DNA of 64,000 bases from an uncultured Acetatifactor sp. (GTDB lineage Bacteria > Bacillota > Clostridia > Lachnospirales > Lachnospiraceae), in contig CAJUJU010000001.1 of NCBI GenBank assembly GCA_910586835.1, forward strand, positions 76,958-140,957. Reading direction: 5' to 3'. Positions 57,127 through 64,000 of this stretch are shown piece after piece (position 1 is the first letter of the stretch; each line of letters begins with the position of its first letter). The translations under genes were made by a program, and so were the position numbers. A model generated the notes under the pieces. It was not told the origin of the DNA. It did no database searches and saw only the letters and a program-made list of their open reading frames with translations.

Positions 57127-57157
57127 AAAAGGACAGCCATGGGGTGACTGTCCTTTT
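57127..57157. terminator. bidirectional terminator
   Basis: AAAAGGACAG, 11-base loop, CTGTCCTTTT: a perfect 10-bp stem ending in A and T runs on either side. It would end ftsH transcripts after the repeat array. Confidence 0.75.
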
Positions 57158-57166
57158 CAGAGAAGG

Positions 57167-57280
57167 TATTTCCTTGGAATATCATAATTTCCTTCCGGAA
57201 TGCAACATCCCTTCGGGAATGATAATTCCATCCGGGAATAGATATTCCATCTGGGAATAGATATTCCATCTTATGGGGTA
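57167..57280. repeat. array of six dyad units with 19-base period
   Basis: Six copies of a TTCC...GGAA-type dyad, starting at 57170, 57189, 57208, 57226, 57245 and 57264 (steps 19, 19, 18, 19, 19). Units read like ATTCCATCCGGGAATAGAT; the last is a half unit. Each can fold into a small hairpin. It lies in the 3' untranslated region behind ftsH. Confidence 0.7.
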
Positions 57281-57399
57281 TAGCAAAAAACTACATCATG
57301 TATTGGGGGTTACATTCCTTATCATACCATCCCCATCACTTTTTTACCATTCCCAAATTCCACAAAGTTTACAAAATCGGCCAGTCGTTTTTGTCGGTT

Positions 57400-59217
57400 T
57401 TATACAAGAAACAAGGCTTCAAACTCTTCTCTGCCTATCTTTTCCTTTTCCAGCAAAAGCTTTGCACAACTGTGAAGCACCTGCTCATGCTCCATGATGA
57501 TCTTCTTCGCCCTGGAGTAGCACTCGTCAATAATCGCTCTCACTTCTCTGTCGATCTCGCCGGACACTTCCTCGCTGTGGGATTTCGTATGAGCAAAATC
57601 TCTTCCGATGAACACTTCTTCCTCGTCATCGTAACAGACCACCCCCACATTGTCCGACATGCCGAACCGGGTTACCATACGCCTCGCCACTTTCGTGGCT
57701 TTCTTGATATCGCTGGACGCGCCGGTGGTTATATCCTTAAAGATCAATTCCTCCGCAATCCGCCCGCCCAGAGAAACCATAATGTTCTGGAGCATCTGTC
57801 CCCTGGTTACGAACATTTCATCCCGCTCCGGAAGAGGCATGGTGTACCCCGCCGCTCCCTGGCCTGTGGGAATGATGGAAACCGTATAGACCGGCCCCAC
57901 GTCCGGCAGTACATGGAACAAAATGGCATGGCCCGCCTCATGATATGCCGTGATCCGCTTCTCCTGCTCGGAGATGATTCTGCTCTTCTTCTCCGTGCCG
58001 ATGCCGATCTTGACAAATGCCTTCTGAATATCCCCCTGGGACACATAGGGCTTTCCGGCTATGGCGGCATTAATGGCCGCCTCGTTCATCAGATTTTCCA
58101 GATCCGCTCCCGTGAAGCCTGCCGTGGTCTGCGCAACCTGTTTTAAGTCCACATCCTCCGAAAGCGGCTTGTTTTTGGCATGTACCTTCAGAATATCCTC
58201 TCTCCCGCTGACATCCGGCGTACCGATGGCCACTTTTCTGTCAAACCGTCCCGGGCGCAGAATGGCAGGATCCAGAATATCCACCCGGTTGGTCGCCGCC
58301 ATCACGATAATCCCTTCATTGACCCCGAAACCATCCATCTCTACCAGCAGCTGGTTCAGCGTCTGCTCTCTCTCGTCATGGCCACCGCCCATACCCGTGC
58401 CGCGCCGCCTGGCCACCGCGTCAATCTCGTCAATAAATACAATACAGGGAGCGTTTCTCTTGGCCTCCTCAAACAGATCCCGAACCCGGGAGGCGCCTAC
58501 GCCCACATACATCTCCACAAAATCCGATCCCGAGATGCTGAAGAACGCCACATTTGCCTCTCCCGCCACAGCCTTGGCCAGCAGGGTCTTACCCGTTCCC
58601 GGAGGGCCCTCCAGCAGCACACCCTTGGGGATTCTTGCGCCCACGCTGTTGTACTTTCCGGGCTCCTTCAGGAAATCCACGATCTCCTCCAGCTCTTCCT
58701 TTTCCTCCAGCAGACCCGCCACCTCCCGGAAAGTGATGGTCTTGTCTCCGGCAGAAAACAGCCTTGCGCGGCTCTTGCCGAAATTCATCATTTTTGCATT
58801 TCCGGCATTGGCGTTCATGTTCTGGGCGTTGATCATCATAAAGAGAAAAACACCTACCACGATCACAATCAGCATGGGCACCAATGTAGTCAGGAACCAG
58901 CTCTCCCGCACAACATCATGAACCATGGGATCAAAGTCATAGGAGCGGACAATCTCTTCCATCTCGATAATGTCGGCCACATACAGCGTCTTTTTGTCCC
59001 CGTTTTTCAGGTCGATAAAAAGGGCTCCGGTGGGCGTCTCGCTGTTCAGCTGGATTTCCACGGCAGTCACCCTGCCGGCCTCCATATCCTTCAGAAACTC
59101 CGCCCGGGAATAGTCCTCCTTGTCCTTCTGCAACAGTACATTGCACACAAGGACAACTCCCAGTATAAAAAGGATCGCTATAAAATACGAATAAAATCTT
59201 CTACCATCCTGCCTCAA
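57400..59217 (-). CDS. ftsH: ATP-dependent zinc metalloprotease FtsH
   Basis: A 605-residue membrane-bound AAA+ protease. Two N-terminal membrane helices (about 9-29 and 108-129) flank a short extracytoplasmic domain; Walker A is EGPPGTGKT (203-211), Walker B FIDEID, and the zinc-binding motif is HEAGH (426-430). It degrades misfolded membrane and regulatory proteins. The start is TTG at 59217 with AGGAGG eight bases upstream, directly after hpt. Last gene of the tilS-hpt-ftsH run. Confidence 0.95.
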   Translation of the reverse strand: MRQDGRRFYSYFIAILFILGVVLVCNVLLQKDKEDYSRAEFLKDMEAGRVTAVEIQLNSETPTGALFIDLKNGDKKTLYVADIIEMEEIVRSYDFDPMVHDVVRESWFLTTLVPMLIVIVVGVFLFMMINAQNMNANAGNAKMMNFGKSRARLFSAGDKTITFREVAGLLEEKEELEEIVDFLKEPGKYNSVGARIPKGVLLEGPPGTGKTLLAKAVAGEANVAFFSISGSDFVEMYVGVGASRVRDLFEEAKRNAPCIVFIDEIDAVARRRGTGMGGGHDEREQTLNQLLVEMDGFGVNEGIIVMAATNRVDILDPAILRPGRFDRKVAIGTPDVSGREDILKVHAKNKPLSEDVDLKQVAQTTAGFTGADLENLMNEAAINAAIAGKPYVSQGDIQKAFVKIGIGTEKKSRIISEQEKRITAYHEAGHAILFHVLPDVGPVYTVSIIPTGQGAAGYTMPLPERDEMFVTRGQMLQNIMVSLGGRIAEELIFKDITTGASSDIKKATKVARRMVTRFGMSDNVGVVCYDDEEEVFIGRDFAHTKSHSEEVSGEIDREVRAIIDECYSRAKKIIMEHEQVLHSCAKLLLEKEKIGREEFEALFLV

Positions 59218-59229
59218 GTCGCAAGCCTC

Positions 59230-59757
59230 CTAGTTGTCGAATTCCACCACCCCGATATAAGGCAGATTGCGGTACATCTGATCGTAATCCAAGCCATAGC
59301 CCACCACAAACTCATCGGGAATCTGAAACCCTGTATAATGTACATCCACATCAACGACACGCCTGTCAGGTTTATCCAGCAGCGTGCAGAGACGCAGGGA
59401 TGCCGGGCCTCTGTCCCGCAGCATCTCCAGCAAATAGCTGAGTGTCCTTCCACTGTCTACGATGTCCTCCACCACAATGACATCCTTGTCCTTCAGAGAT
59501 TCGTCCAGATCCTTTACAATCTTTACCACGCCGCTTGACTTTGTGTCTCCTCCATAGCTGGAAACGGACATGAAATCCAGAGACACCGGAATCGTGATTC
59601 TCTTCGCCAGCTCGCACATGAAAAAGCTCCCGCCCTTCAGTACGCAGACCAGGTGCACCTTCCTGCCCGCATAGTCCCTGCTGATCTCCTCTCCAATCTC
59701 CTGGATCCTTTTGTCAACCTCTTCCTCCGATAAAAGTACCCTGATGCTCTCCGCCAT
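59230..59757 (-). CDS. hpt: hypoxanthine phosphoribosyltransferase
   Basis: A 175-residue purine salvage enzyme that converts hypoxanthine or guanine and PRPP to IMP or GMP. The PRPP-binding motif VIVVEDIVDSGRTLSYLL and the loop VCVLKGGSFF are diagnostic. GGAGGAG precedes ATG at 59757, and the gene overlaps the end of tilS by 44 bases. The tilS-hpt-ftsH order is conserved in Firmicutes. Confidence 0.95.
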   Translation of the reverse strand: MAESIRVLLSEEEVDKRIQEIGEEISRDYAGRKVHLVCVLKGGSFFMCELAKRITIPVSLDFMSVSSYGGDTKSSGVVKIVKDLDESLKDKDVIVVEDIVDSGRTLSYLLEMLRDRGPASLRLCTLLDKPDRRVVDVDVHYTGFQIPDEFVVGYGLDYDQMYRNLPYIGVVEFDN

Positions 59758-61150
59758 CTTTCTCCTCCGTTCCGCTGCCGCCGCAGTCTTCTTTTAATTG
59801 TACCTGTAAAACCCGTATTGTATTCCTGTCCACCTTATAATATTCGCTGATACGATATCCGGCCAGCCACAGCACATGGCTGTCCTCCGCCAGTACCGGG
59901 ATACTGTCCCGAAGCTCACGGGGTATTTTCTCCGTGATCATATAGTCCTTCAGGGATTTGCGGTGGATGCCTCCCGCGCCGTCCGATATGGTAAGGTAAT
60001 CTCCCTTTTGCCGAAAGCGAAGCACCGGCGGTTTTTTTATTTTATCATAATCAAACCATTTCGTATACCGCTTTCCCGGAACTTCTTCTCCCCCCTTCAG
60101 GAATATTTCCGAAAATACCGGCCGGGGCAGCCGCCTTTCCGTCTCCTGCTCCCTGGCAGCCCCAAAGCGTACCTCCCCGTACCGCCGCCAAAACCGGATG
60201 CCGAAGGGAAGGCAGATGCTACGGTTTCCCTGCTCCTCAAACAGGGAGAGCACCGAATCCACATGTACGGCGGCAATATCCTTTCCGGTGGGTGAAAGCT
60301 CCTCCAGAATGCCCAGAAGCACCCTCTTGCGCAGCACAGGATGCAGTCCTTCAAAGGCCGCGGCGTCAACGGTATTCCCGCGAACGCACTGTTCCCTGGC
60401 CTCCCCGGTCTGCACCTGAAGATAGTCCTCCGCCTCCGCCAGAATATCCGCCGTCCTGCACATGTGCCCGATCACGCCCGGGTTAACCTTCTGCTCCGCC
60501 ATGGGAAGAATATGATGCCGGATCCGGTTGCGGGTGTATTCGTCCTCCCGGTTGGTTCTGTCCGTGCGCCAGGAAATCCCCCGTTCCTGCAGGTATGCCT
60601 CGATCTCCTCCCGCTCCAGGCACAGCAGAGGACGAATGATCCGGCCTCTGACAGGCTCCATGCCGCATAAGCCACGCAGGCCACTCCCCCGGAACAGATG
60701 GAGCAGCATGGTTTCCGCCCTGTCCCCGGCGTTATGGGCCACTGCGATCTTTGTTCCGCCCAGCTCCTCCATGGCCTGATAAAAGGCTCTGTAGCGCAGC
60801 CTGCGCCCCGCGTCCTCCACTGAGCACCGCTCCGATGCCGCCAGTCCCGCTACATCCCCCTGTACAGGATAACAGCAAATCCCTTTCTCCCTGCAAAGTG
60901 CCTCCACATAGCGGGCGTCCTCTCCGGCCTCTTCTCCCCGCAGTCCGTGGTTCACATGAACCACTGCCATTTCAAAGTCCATCCTGCGCCTGTATTCCAG
61001 AGACAGGAACAAGAGGCAAACCGAGTCTGCCCCTCCGGAAACCCCGAGGATGAGTTTATCCCCGGGCTGCACCATTCTGTACTTTTCCAGATAGGAAAAT
61101 ACCTTTTCCTCTGTCTTCCGACGATTCTGCATAGAAGAATGGTATCTCAT
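59714..61150 (-). CDS. tilS: tRNA(Ile)-lysidine synthase
   Basis: A 478-residue tRNA-modifying enzyme that adds lysine to the wobble cytidine of tRNA-Ile(CAU). The PP-loop ILGVSGGADSVCLLFLSLEY is near residue 35, followed by VVHVNHGLRGEEAGED and VAHNAGDRAETMLLHLFRGS; the C-terminal domains (DSIPVLAEDSHVLWLAGYRI) complete the long form. ATG at 61150 or 61132 are both possible starts. It follows spoIIE by 20 bases. Confidence 0.94.
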   Translation of the reverse strand: MRYHSSMQNRRKTEEKVFSYLEKYRMVQPGDKLILGVSGGADSVCLLFLSLEYRRRMDFEMAVVHVNHGLRGEEAGEDARYVEALCREKGICCYPVQGDVAGLAASERCSVEDAGRRLRYRAFYQAMEELGGTKIAVAHNAGDRAETMLLHLFRGSGLRGLCGMEPVRGRIIRPLLCLEREEIEAYLQERGISWRTDRTNREDEYTRNRIRHHILPMAEQKVNPGVIGHMCRTADILAEAEDYLQVQTGEAREQCVRGNTVDAAAFEGLHPVLRKRVLLGILEELSPTGKDIAAVHVDSVLSLFEEQGNRSICLPFGIRFWRRYGEVRFGAAREQETERRLPRPVFSEIFLKGGEEVPGKRYTKWFDYDKIKKPPVLRFRQKGDYLTISDGAGGIHRKSLKDYMITEKIPRELRDSIPVLAEDSHVLWLAGYRISEYYKVDRNTIRVLQVQLKEDCGGSGTEEKDGGEHQGTFIGGRG

Positions 61151-61170
61151 TCCGGCAGAAAAGTCAATTT

Positions 61171-62352
61171 TTAATTCATTTCCAGCGTCTCCCAGATTCC
61201 GATGACGCCCACCGTCATGTCGTCCCGGATCCTGCCCCCCGCAGCCATAAGCGCCTCCCGCAGCAGCCTGTCCGCCACCTCTCCGGGATTCTGCTCCTCA
61301 ATCTGCGAGATAGCCTCGCACATTGCGTCTTCATAATCTCGTTCCCCAAAGGCATCCACCACGCCGTCGGACACCATAATCAGGAAATCTCCGTCCTGCA
61401 GCTTCCTGCAGATGGGCTCCAGCTGTGCCTGCTGAAAAATACCCAGGGGCAGATTTCCTTCGGCAAGCTGTTCCACCTTCTCCTCCCGCTTCAGAAAGGT
61501 AGCCGCGCCGCCCACCTTCCTCAATTCACAGCTTCCCCCGCAGAGATCGACCTCGCAGATATCCAGCGTTGGATGATTTCTATCCTCTCCCAGGGCAAAC
61601 AGAGCCGTGTTGATCATTTTGATCGCCGCATCGGTGCTGTAGCCGGCCTCCAGGAATTTTTCCATCAGATCCAGCACCTGCCCGCTGTCGTTTCCCGCCT
61701 GCTCTCCCGAGCCTGTCCCGTCGGAAAGCATGATCGTAAGCCTCCCCCGCTCCGCCTCCAGCACGGCATAATTATCGCCGGATACCGTTTCATTCTCCTT
61801 GATGGCTCTGGCAAATCCCGTCAGCGCCAGGAAGCGGGCCTCTCCCTCCAGTATGTAGCTGTGAGGCGTCTCTTCTATGACGAAGGGACTGGATACGGAA
61901 AGCTGCAGCCGTCTGTTGAGCAATACGGAAATCATATCCGCAGTCTCCTCGGCGGAAATCCCCATCCTCTTTTCGGTACTCATAGTGAGAACAATGGCTT
62001 CTCTTCCATCGTCTCTGGTCAGATAACAGGGATTTTCCACCCGGATCCCCTCATTCCGCATGGCATGTATAATCAGCCGCTTCTTTTTTTCCTCCATGGG
62101 CCTGTAGCAGAGCACCTCGCACGCAACGTCCGTCATGATTTTAGCCATCTCGGTCAAGTGGCTCTTTAAAATCTGACTGCTCTCCCACAGCCGCCGCTCG
62201 GAGAGTATGGTCTGTCTGTCCTCCGTTCCGGGCCGGAACTCTCTGTCATAGCTTCTCGCCAGCTCATAAAAGCTGTCCGCGTAATTTAACAGTCTTCTTC
62301 TGCACAAATCGGACACCTGCGCTGTCCGAAGTTCACTCTCCTCTGTCCTCAT
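61171..62352 (-). CDS. spoIIE: SpoIIE-like PP2C phosphatase without membrane domain
   Basis: A ~393-residue protein. From about residue 190 it has a SpoIIE/PP2C phosphatase domain (TIMLSDGTGSGEQAGNDSGQ, FLIMVSDGVVDAFGER and DDMTVGVIGI), which in Bacillus dephosphorylates SpoIIAA to activate sigma-F. The ~190 residues before it match the spacing of the SpoIIE regulatory region, but the ten-helix membrane segment of the ~827-residue Bacillus protein is missing, and divIC begins directly upstream. Start is uncertain: ATG 62352 is favoured; the in-frame TTG at 62448 lies at the -35 box of the promoter and is rejected. Synteny supports the name. Confidence 0.75.
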   Translation of the reverse strand: MRTEESELRTAQVSDLCRRRLLNYADSFYELARSYDREFRPGTEDRQTILSERRLWESSQILKSHLTEMAKIMTDVACEVLCYRPMEEKKKRLIIHAMRNEGIRVENPCYLTRDDGREAIVLTMSTEKRMGISAEETADMISVLLNRRLQLSVSSPFVIEETPHSYILEGEARFLALTGFARAIKENETVSGDNYAVLEAERGRLTIMLSDGTGSGEQAGNDSGQVLDLMEKFLEAGYSTDAAIKMINTALFALGEDRNHPTLDICEVDLCGGSCELRKVGGAATFLKREEKVEQLAEGNLPLGIFQQAQLEPICRKLQDGDFLIMVSDGVVDAFGERDYEDAMCEAISQIEEQNPGEVADRLLREALMAAGGRIRDDMTVGVIGIWETLEMN

Positions 62353-62415
62353 TGTCGGATACCAGCCTTTCACCGTCTTATACGTCCTAACTCCCGTGGA
62401 GAGAACGCAAGGCAG

Positions 62416-62481
62416 ATTATAAGAGCACCACCACGCTTTTTTTGTCAAAAGAGGGAGCGGCAGACTTAAAGTTTTGCGACA
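62416..62481 (-). promoter_or_regulatory. Spo0A-type spoIIE promoter with 21-bp spacer
   Basis: Minus strand TTGACA (62443-62448), 21 bases, TATAAT (62416-62421). The long spacer matches the Bacillus subtilis spoIIE promoter, which needs Spo0A~P for activity. A box TGTCGCA (62475-62481, in the context TTTGTCGCAAAA) is one base from the 0A box TGTCGAA, about 27 bases upstream of the -35. Confidence 0.7.
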
Positions 62482-62498
62482 AATTTTCTTTTCACGAA

Positions 62499-62520
62499 AA
62501 AAGGAGCCTGCGCCCCTTTT
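62499..62520 (-). terminator. terminator overlapping the divIC stop
   Basis: Minus strand AAAAGGGGC, loop GCAG, GCTCCTTTT with T-run: nine base pairs including one G-T wobble. It separates the yabO-divIC transcript from spoIIE. Confidence 0.7.
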
Positions 62521-62834
62521 TATTTTTGTTCCTTAAACAGAATCTCACCTTCATAAACCAGCCCAAGCTTCTCCCGGGCCACATCCTCTATGTATCCCTT
62601 TGTCTGGACTTCCTTGCCAAACTCCCGGATCTGTTCGGCACGGGCATTCTCCGCATCAATCTGCTCCTGCAGAAGCCGCAGTTCCTGCGCCTTGATATCA
62701 AGCTTCTGCTGAAGCTCCACGCTCTTAACCGCCACTACCAGCATAATCATCAAAACTACCAGCGTTACCAGAAACATACTGAGCCGATTCTGGTTTTTTT
62801 TTCGATAGGCAATCCTGCGTCCTACTCCTGCCAT
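62520..62834 (-). CDS. divIC: septum formation initiator DivIC (FtsB-like)
   Basis: A 104-residue bitopic membrane protein: basic N-terminus (GRRIAYRKKNQNRLSM), membrane helix (FLVTLVVLMIMLVVAVKSVE) and leucine-zipper-like coiled coil, ending in the conserved ARE(K)LGLVYEGEILF motif. DivIC pairs with FtsL and stabilises the division septum. GGAAAGGAGG precedes its ATG. It lies in the conserved yabP-yabQ-divIC order. Confidence 0.9.
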   Translation of the reverse strand: MAGVGRRIAYRKKNQNRLSMFLVTLVVLMIMLVVAVKSVELQQKLDIKAQELRLLQEQIDAENARAEQIREFGKEVQTKGYIEDVAREKLGLVYEGEILFKEQK

Positions 62835-62855
62835 ATGCCCTCCTTTCCCGACAAC

Positions 62856-63329
62856 CTATTCTCTGTGTACTCTCAAATTTATTTTAAGCAATTTCAGAAA
62901 AGACGTCAACCTGTTTTTTATTCGCCGTCCGATACGAGCTGCGATTCTACGGATACCGCCTCCCGTCCTGCGCACTCCCTGTCCTGTTTTCCTGCCCAGA
63001 AAGGCCAGGGGTTTGAAAATCAGTTTCAGAAGTTTTCCCAACAGCAGAGACACATACTTTACAAAAAAAGGACTGATCAGTTTTTTGTAAAACAGCATGC
63101 CCGCCAGCGCGCCCATCACGGCAAACCAGCGCAGTGTCCCATTGCTTTCGTGATACATCAGCAGGAAAACCTCCGCGCCGCAGTAAATCCAGAATCCCAG
63201 ATCCTCCAGGGAGACAAAAAAGGAATTATGTGGGATCACTCTGCGCAGAATTCTCAGGACATCATAGACAAACGTAATAAAAATGCCCATCAGCAGGGCA
63301 TGCAGAAGAAATGTATTCTCGTTTGCCAT
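62856..63329 (-). CDS. yabQ: spore cortex protein YabQ
   Basis: A 157-residue membrane protein with about three helices in the first 100 residues (LLHALLMGIFITFVYDVLRI, then FWIYCGAEVFLLMYH) and a basic tail, matching YabQ, required for the spore cortex in Bacillus. It follows yabP by five bases. The ribosome binding site is weak, consistent with coupling to yabP. Confidence 0.88.
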   Translation of the reverse strand: MANENTFLLHALLMGIFITFVYDVLRILRRVIPHNSFFVSLEDLGFWIYCGAEVFLLMYHESNGTLRWFAVMGALAGMLFYKKLISPFFVKYVSLLLGKLLKLIFKPLAFLGRKTGQGVRRTGGGIRRIAARIGRRIKNRLTSFLKLLKINLRVHRE

Positions 63330-63334
63330 GGAAA

Positions 63335-63622
63335 TTACCGGAACAGCTTTGTCAGAAACGATTCGCTCTTGTGACTGCTTCCCCCTGATTCGGAGTAAGT
63401 AAAGCTGTCGATCCGCCCGTCTACATCCACTTCTCCCTTATCCAGTGTCAGACGGTTTACATGCAGATCGTCTCCCTTTATCATCAGCATTCCCTGTTCC
63501 GTCTCCAGGAGAATTTCATGTATATCAAAGGACAGTACATCATTGACCCCGTTTATGGTACAGCTTCTACGGTTCGTCATTGTCACCTTGTGCATGCGTG
63601 TTGTGCCGTTCAGTTCCTCCAT
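63335..63622 (-). CDS. yabP: sporulation protein YabP
   Basis: A 95-residue YabP protein (VTMTNRRSCTINGVNDVLSF, EILLETEQGMLMIKGDDLHV). YabP and YabQ belong to the sporulation program, where YabP resembles YqfC. GGGAGG precedes the ATG. The context (yabO, yabP, yabQ, divIC) supports the name. Confidence 0.9.
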   Translation of the reverse strand: MEELNGTTRMHKVTMTNRRSCTINGVNDVLSFDIHEILLETEQGMLMIKGDDLHVNRLTLDKGEVDVDGRIDSFTYSESGGSSHKSESFLTKLFR

Positions 63623-63697
63623 ATGTCCCTCCCTGTCCGCAAAGGCAGCTACACCTTTCTCTATAAAAGCCTATGCGGAACCGGGGGGATTCATGCA

Positions 63698-63937
63698 TCA
63701 AAGATACCGGAAAAGTTCCTTTGCCTCTTCTTTTTTCACGGTCTCCTGCACATCCAGGACTTCCACCTTTACCTCCTTATTGCCGAAGGAAATGGTGATA
63801 ATGTCCCCTTCCTTCACATTGGCGGAGGCCTTTGCCGGCTTGTCGTTGATGAGAACGCGGCCGCTGTCGCAGGCTTCGTTGGCCACCGTGCGCCGTTTAA
63901 TCAGTCTTGATACCTTTAAATATTTGTCTAATCTCAT
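63698..63937 (-). CDS. rqcP: S4-domain RNA-binding protein RqcP (YabO)
   Basis: A 79-residue S4 protein (MRLDKYLKVSRLIKRRTVAN, GRVLINDKPAKASANVKEGD). In Bacillus RqcP stabilises the peptidyl-tRNA on stalled 50S subunits during RqcH-dependent quality control. ATG at 63937, with GAGGGG about 6 bases upstream, gives the canonical MRLDKYLK start; the in-frame ATG at 63967 overlaps the preceding gene and is less likely. First gene of the yabO-yabP-yabQ-divIC run. Confidence 0.93.
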   Translation of the reverse strand: MRLDKYLKVSRLIKRRTVANEACDSGRVLINDKPAKASANVKEGDIITISFGNKEVKVEVLDVQETVKKEEAKELFRYL

Positions 63938-63963
63938 TTTATACCCCTCGTTCGCGTTGCTCG

Positions 63964-64000
63964 TCATAAGCTCTTTTCCGCCTTCGCCCGTGCCAGCACG
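63964..64000 (-). CDS. 3' end of an unidentified gene
   Basis: The last 11 codons (VLARAKAEKSL) and TGA of a minus-strand gene that extends past the right edge. In Bacillus yabN (MazG) precedes yabO; the fragment is too short to say whether it is that gene. Confidence 0.4.
   Translation of the reverse strand, partial: VLARAKAEKSL

Larger units (their letters stand above)
56992..57399. other. gene-free region with GH13 promoter, terminator and dyad repeat array
   Basis: This 408-base gap separates ftsH from the GH13 gene. It holds the sigma-A-like promoter (57006-57034), a bidirectional terminator (57127-57157) and six 19-base-spaced dyad units (57167-57280). I see no coding sequence in it. 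Confidence 0.7.

Noticed and set aside
57167..57280. CRISPR array
   Set aside because: Period is only 19 bases with no unique spacers between repeats, and no cas gene is nearby.
62352..62448. TTG at 62448 as start of the SpoIIE-like protein
   Set aside because: The TTG is part of the -35 element and TATAAT lies inside the frame, so the transcript begins downstream of it.
62449..62519. tRNA gene between divIC and spoIIE, as in some Bacillus genomes
   Set aside because: No cloverleaf or CCA-type ends visible; only the terminator and 0A-like box are present.
1..64000. Many plus-strand open frames of 60-700 codons, including a 719-codon frame opposite the GH13 gene and 541 codons opposite fliD
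   Set aside because: They lie antisense to clear protein families, lack ribosome binding sites and have biased, repetitive composition typical of shadow frames in a GC-biased third position.

Overview
The window is a stretch of a Gram-positive, motile, endospore-lineage Clostridia chromosome, most likely a Lachnospiraceae-type gut bacterium. The evidence is an almost uninterrupted run of minus-strand genes, strong AGGAGG-type ribosome binding sites, a flagellin/FlgM/FliW/CsrA flagellar region with sigma-28 promoters, AgrC/LytTR and PadR regulators, and the conserved Firmicutes block yabO(rqcP)-yabP-yabQ-divIC-spoIIE-tilS-hpt-ftsH. Every gene I support is on the minus strand, so transcription runs from high to low coordinates. 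Plus-strand open frames are shadows. I found no tRNA, rRNA, CRISPR array, transposase or integrase.

Region 1 (1-9.7 kb) is an AT-richer glycan-modification operon. It begins with a 984-residue protein carrying a TPR segment, two glycosyltransferase domains and a methyltransferase. Two NAD-dependent sugar epimerase/dehydratases follow, then an FkbM methyltransferase, twin radical SAM/SPASM enzymes, an aldo/keto reductase with two 4Fe-4S clusters and a gene cut by the window edge. Region 2 (9.98-15.8 kb) encodes a glycosyltransferase with a repeat tail, a NeuB-family synthase lacking its usual C-terminal domain, a KdsC-like phosphatase fused to a GmhA-like isomerase, and a pyruvate/TPP enzyme. 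It lies directly behind flagellin and probably makes and attaches a keto-deoxy sugar to flagellin.

Region 3 (15.9-29.3 kb) is the late flagellar cluster: flgM-flgN-flgK-flgK2-flgL-fliW-csrA, then flaG-fliD-fliS-fliT-like, two uncharacterised genes and flagellin. Four sites match the sigma-28 promoter with an exact 15-bp spacer, and the flagellin leader carries a hairpin with GGA in its loop that looks like a CsrA site. Region 4 (29.3-36.2 kb) holds a small helical protein, a heterodimeric ABC exporter pair, an AgrC/LytTR-type two-component system, a DUF2812 protein and a PadR repressor whose promoter overlaps a perfect inverted repeat.

Region 5 (36.3-47.4 kb) is a catabolic operon: AtuA-family protein, DUF4387, sugar-type ABC uptake proteins, two ADP-ribosylglycohydrolase-fold enzymes and a ribokinase-family kinase, followed by a LacI regulator and a HAD phosphatase. 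The promoter is followed by two tandem TAAACCGGTTTA palindromes. I infer import, hydrolysis and phosphorylation of a ribosyl-like conjugate. Region 6 (47.5-57.4 kb) has a MATE transporter, a fused amidase-polysaccharide deacetylase, a four-gene sensor operon, a GH13 amylase and a 19-bp-period dyad repeat array. Region 7 (57.4-64 kb) is the sporulation/division/housekeeping block. Its SpoIIE lacks the membrane domain, yet its promoter keeps the long 21-bp spacer and a 0A-like box known from Bacillus subtilis spoIIE.
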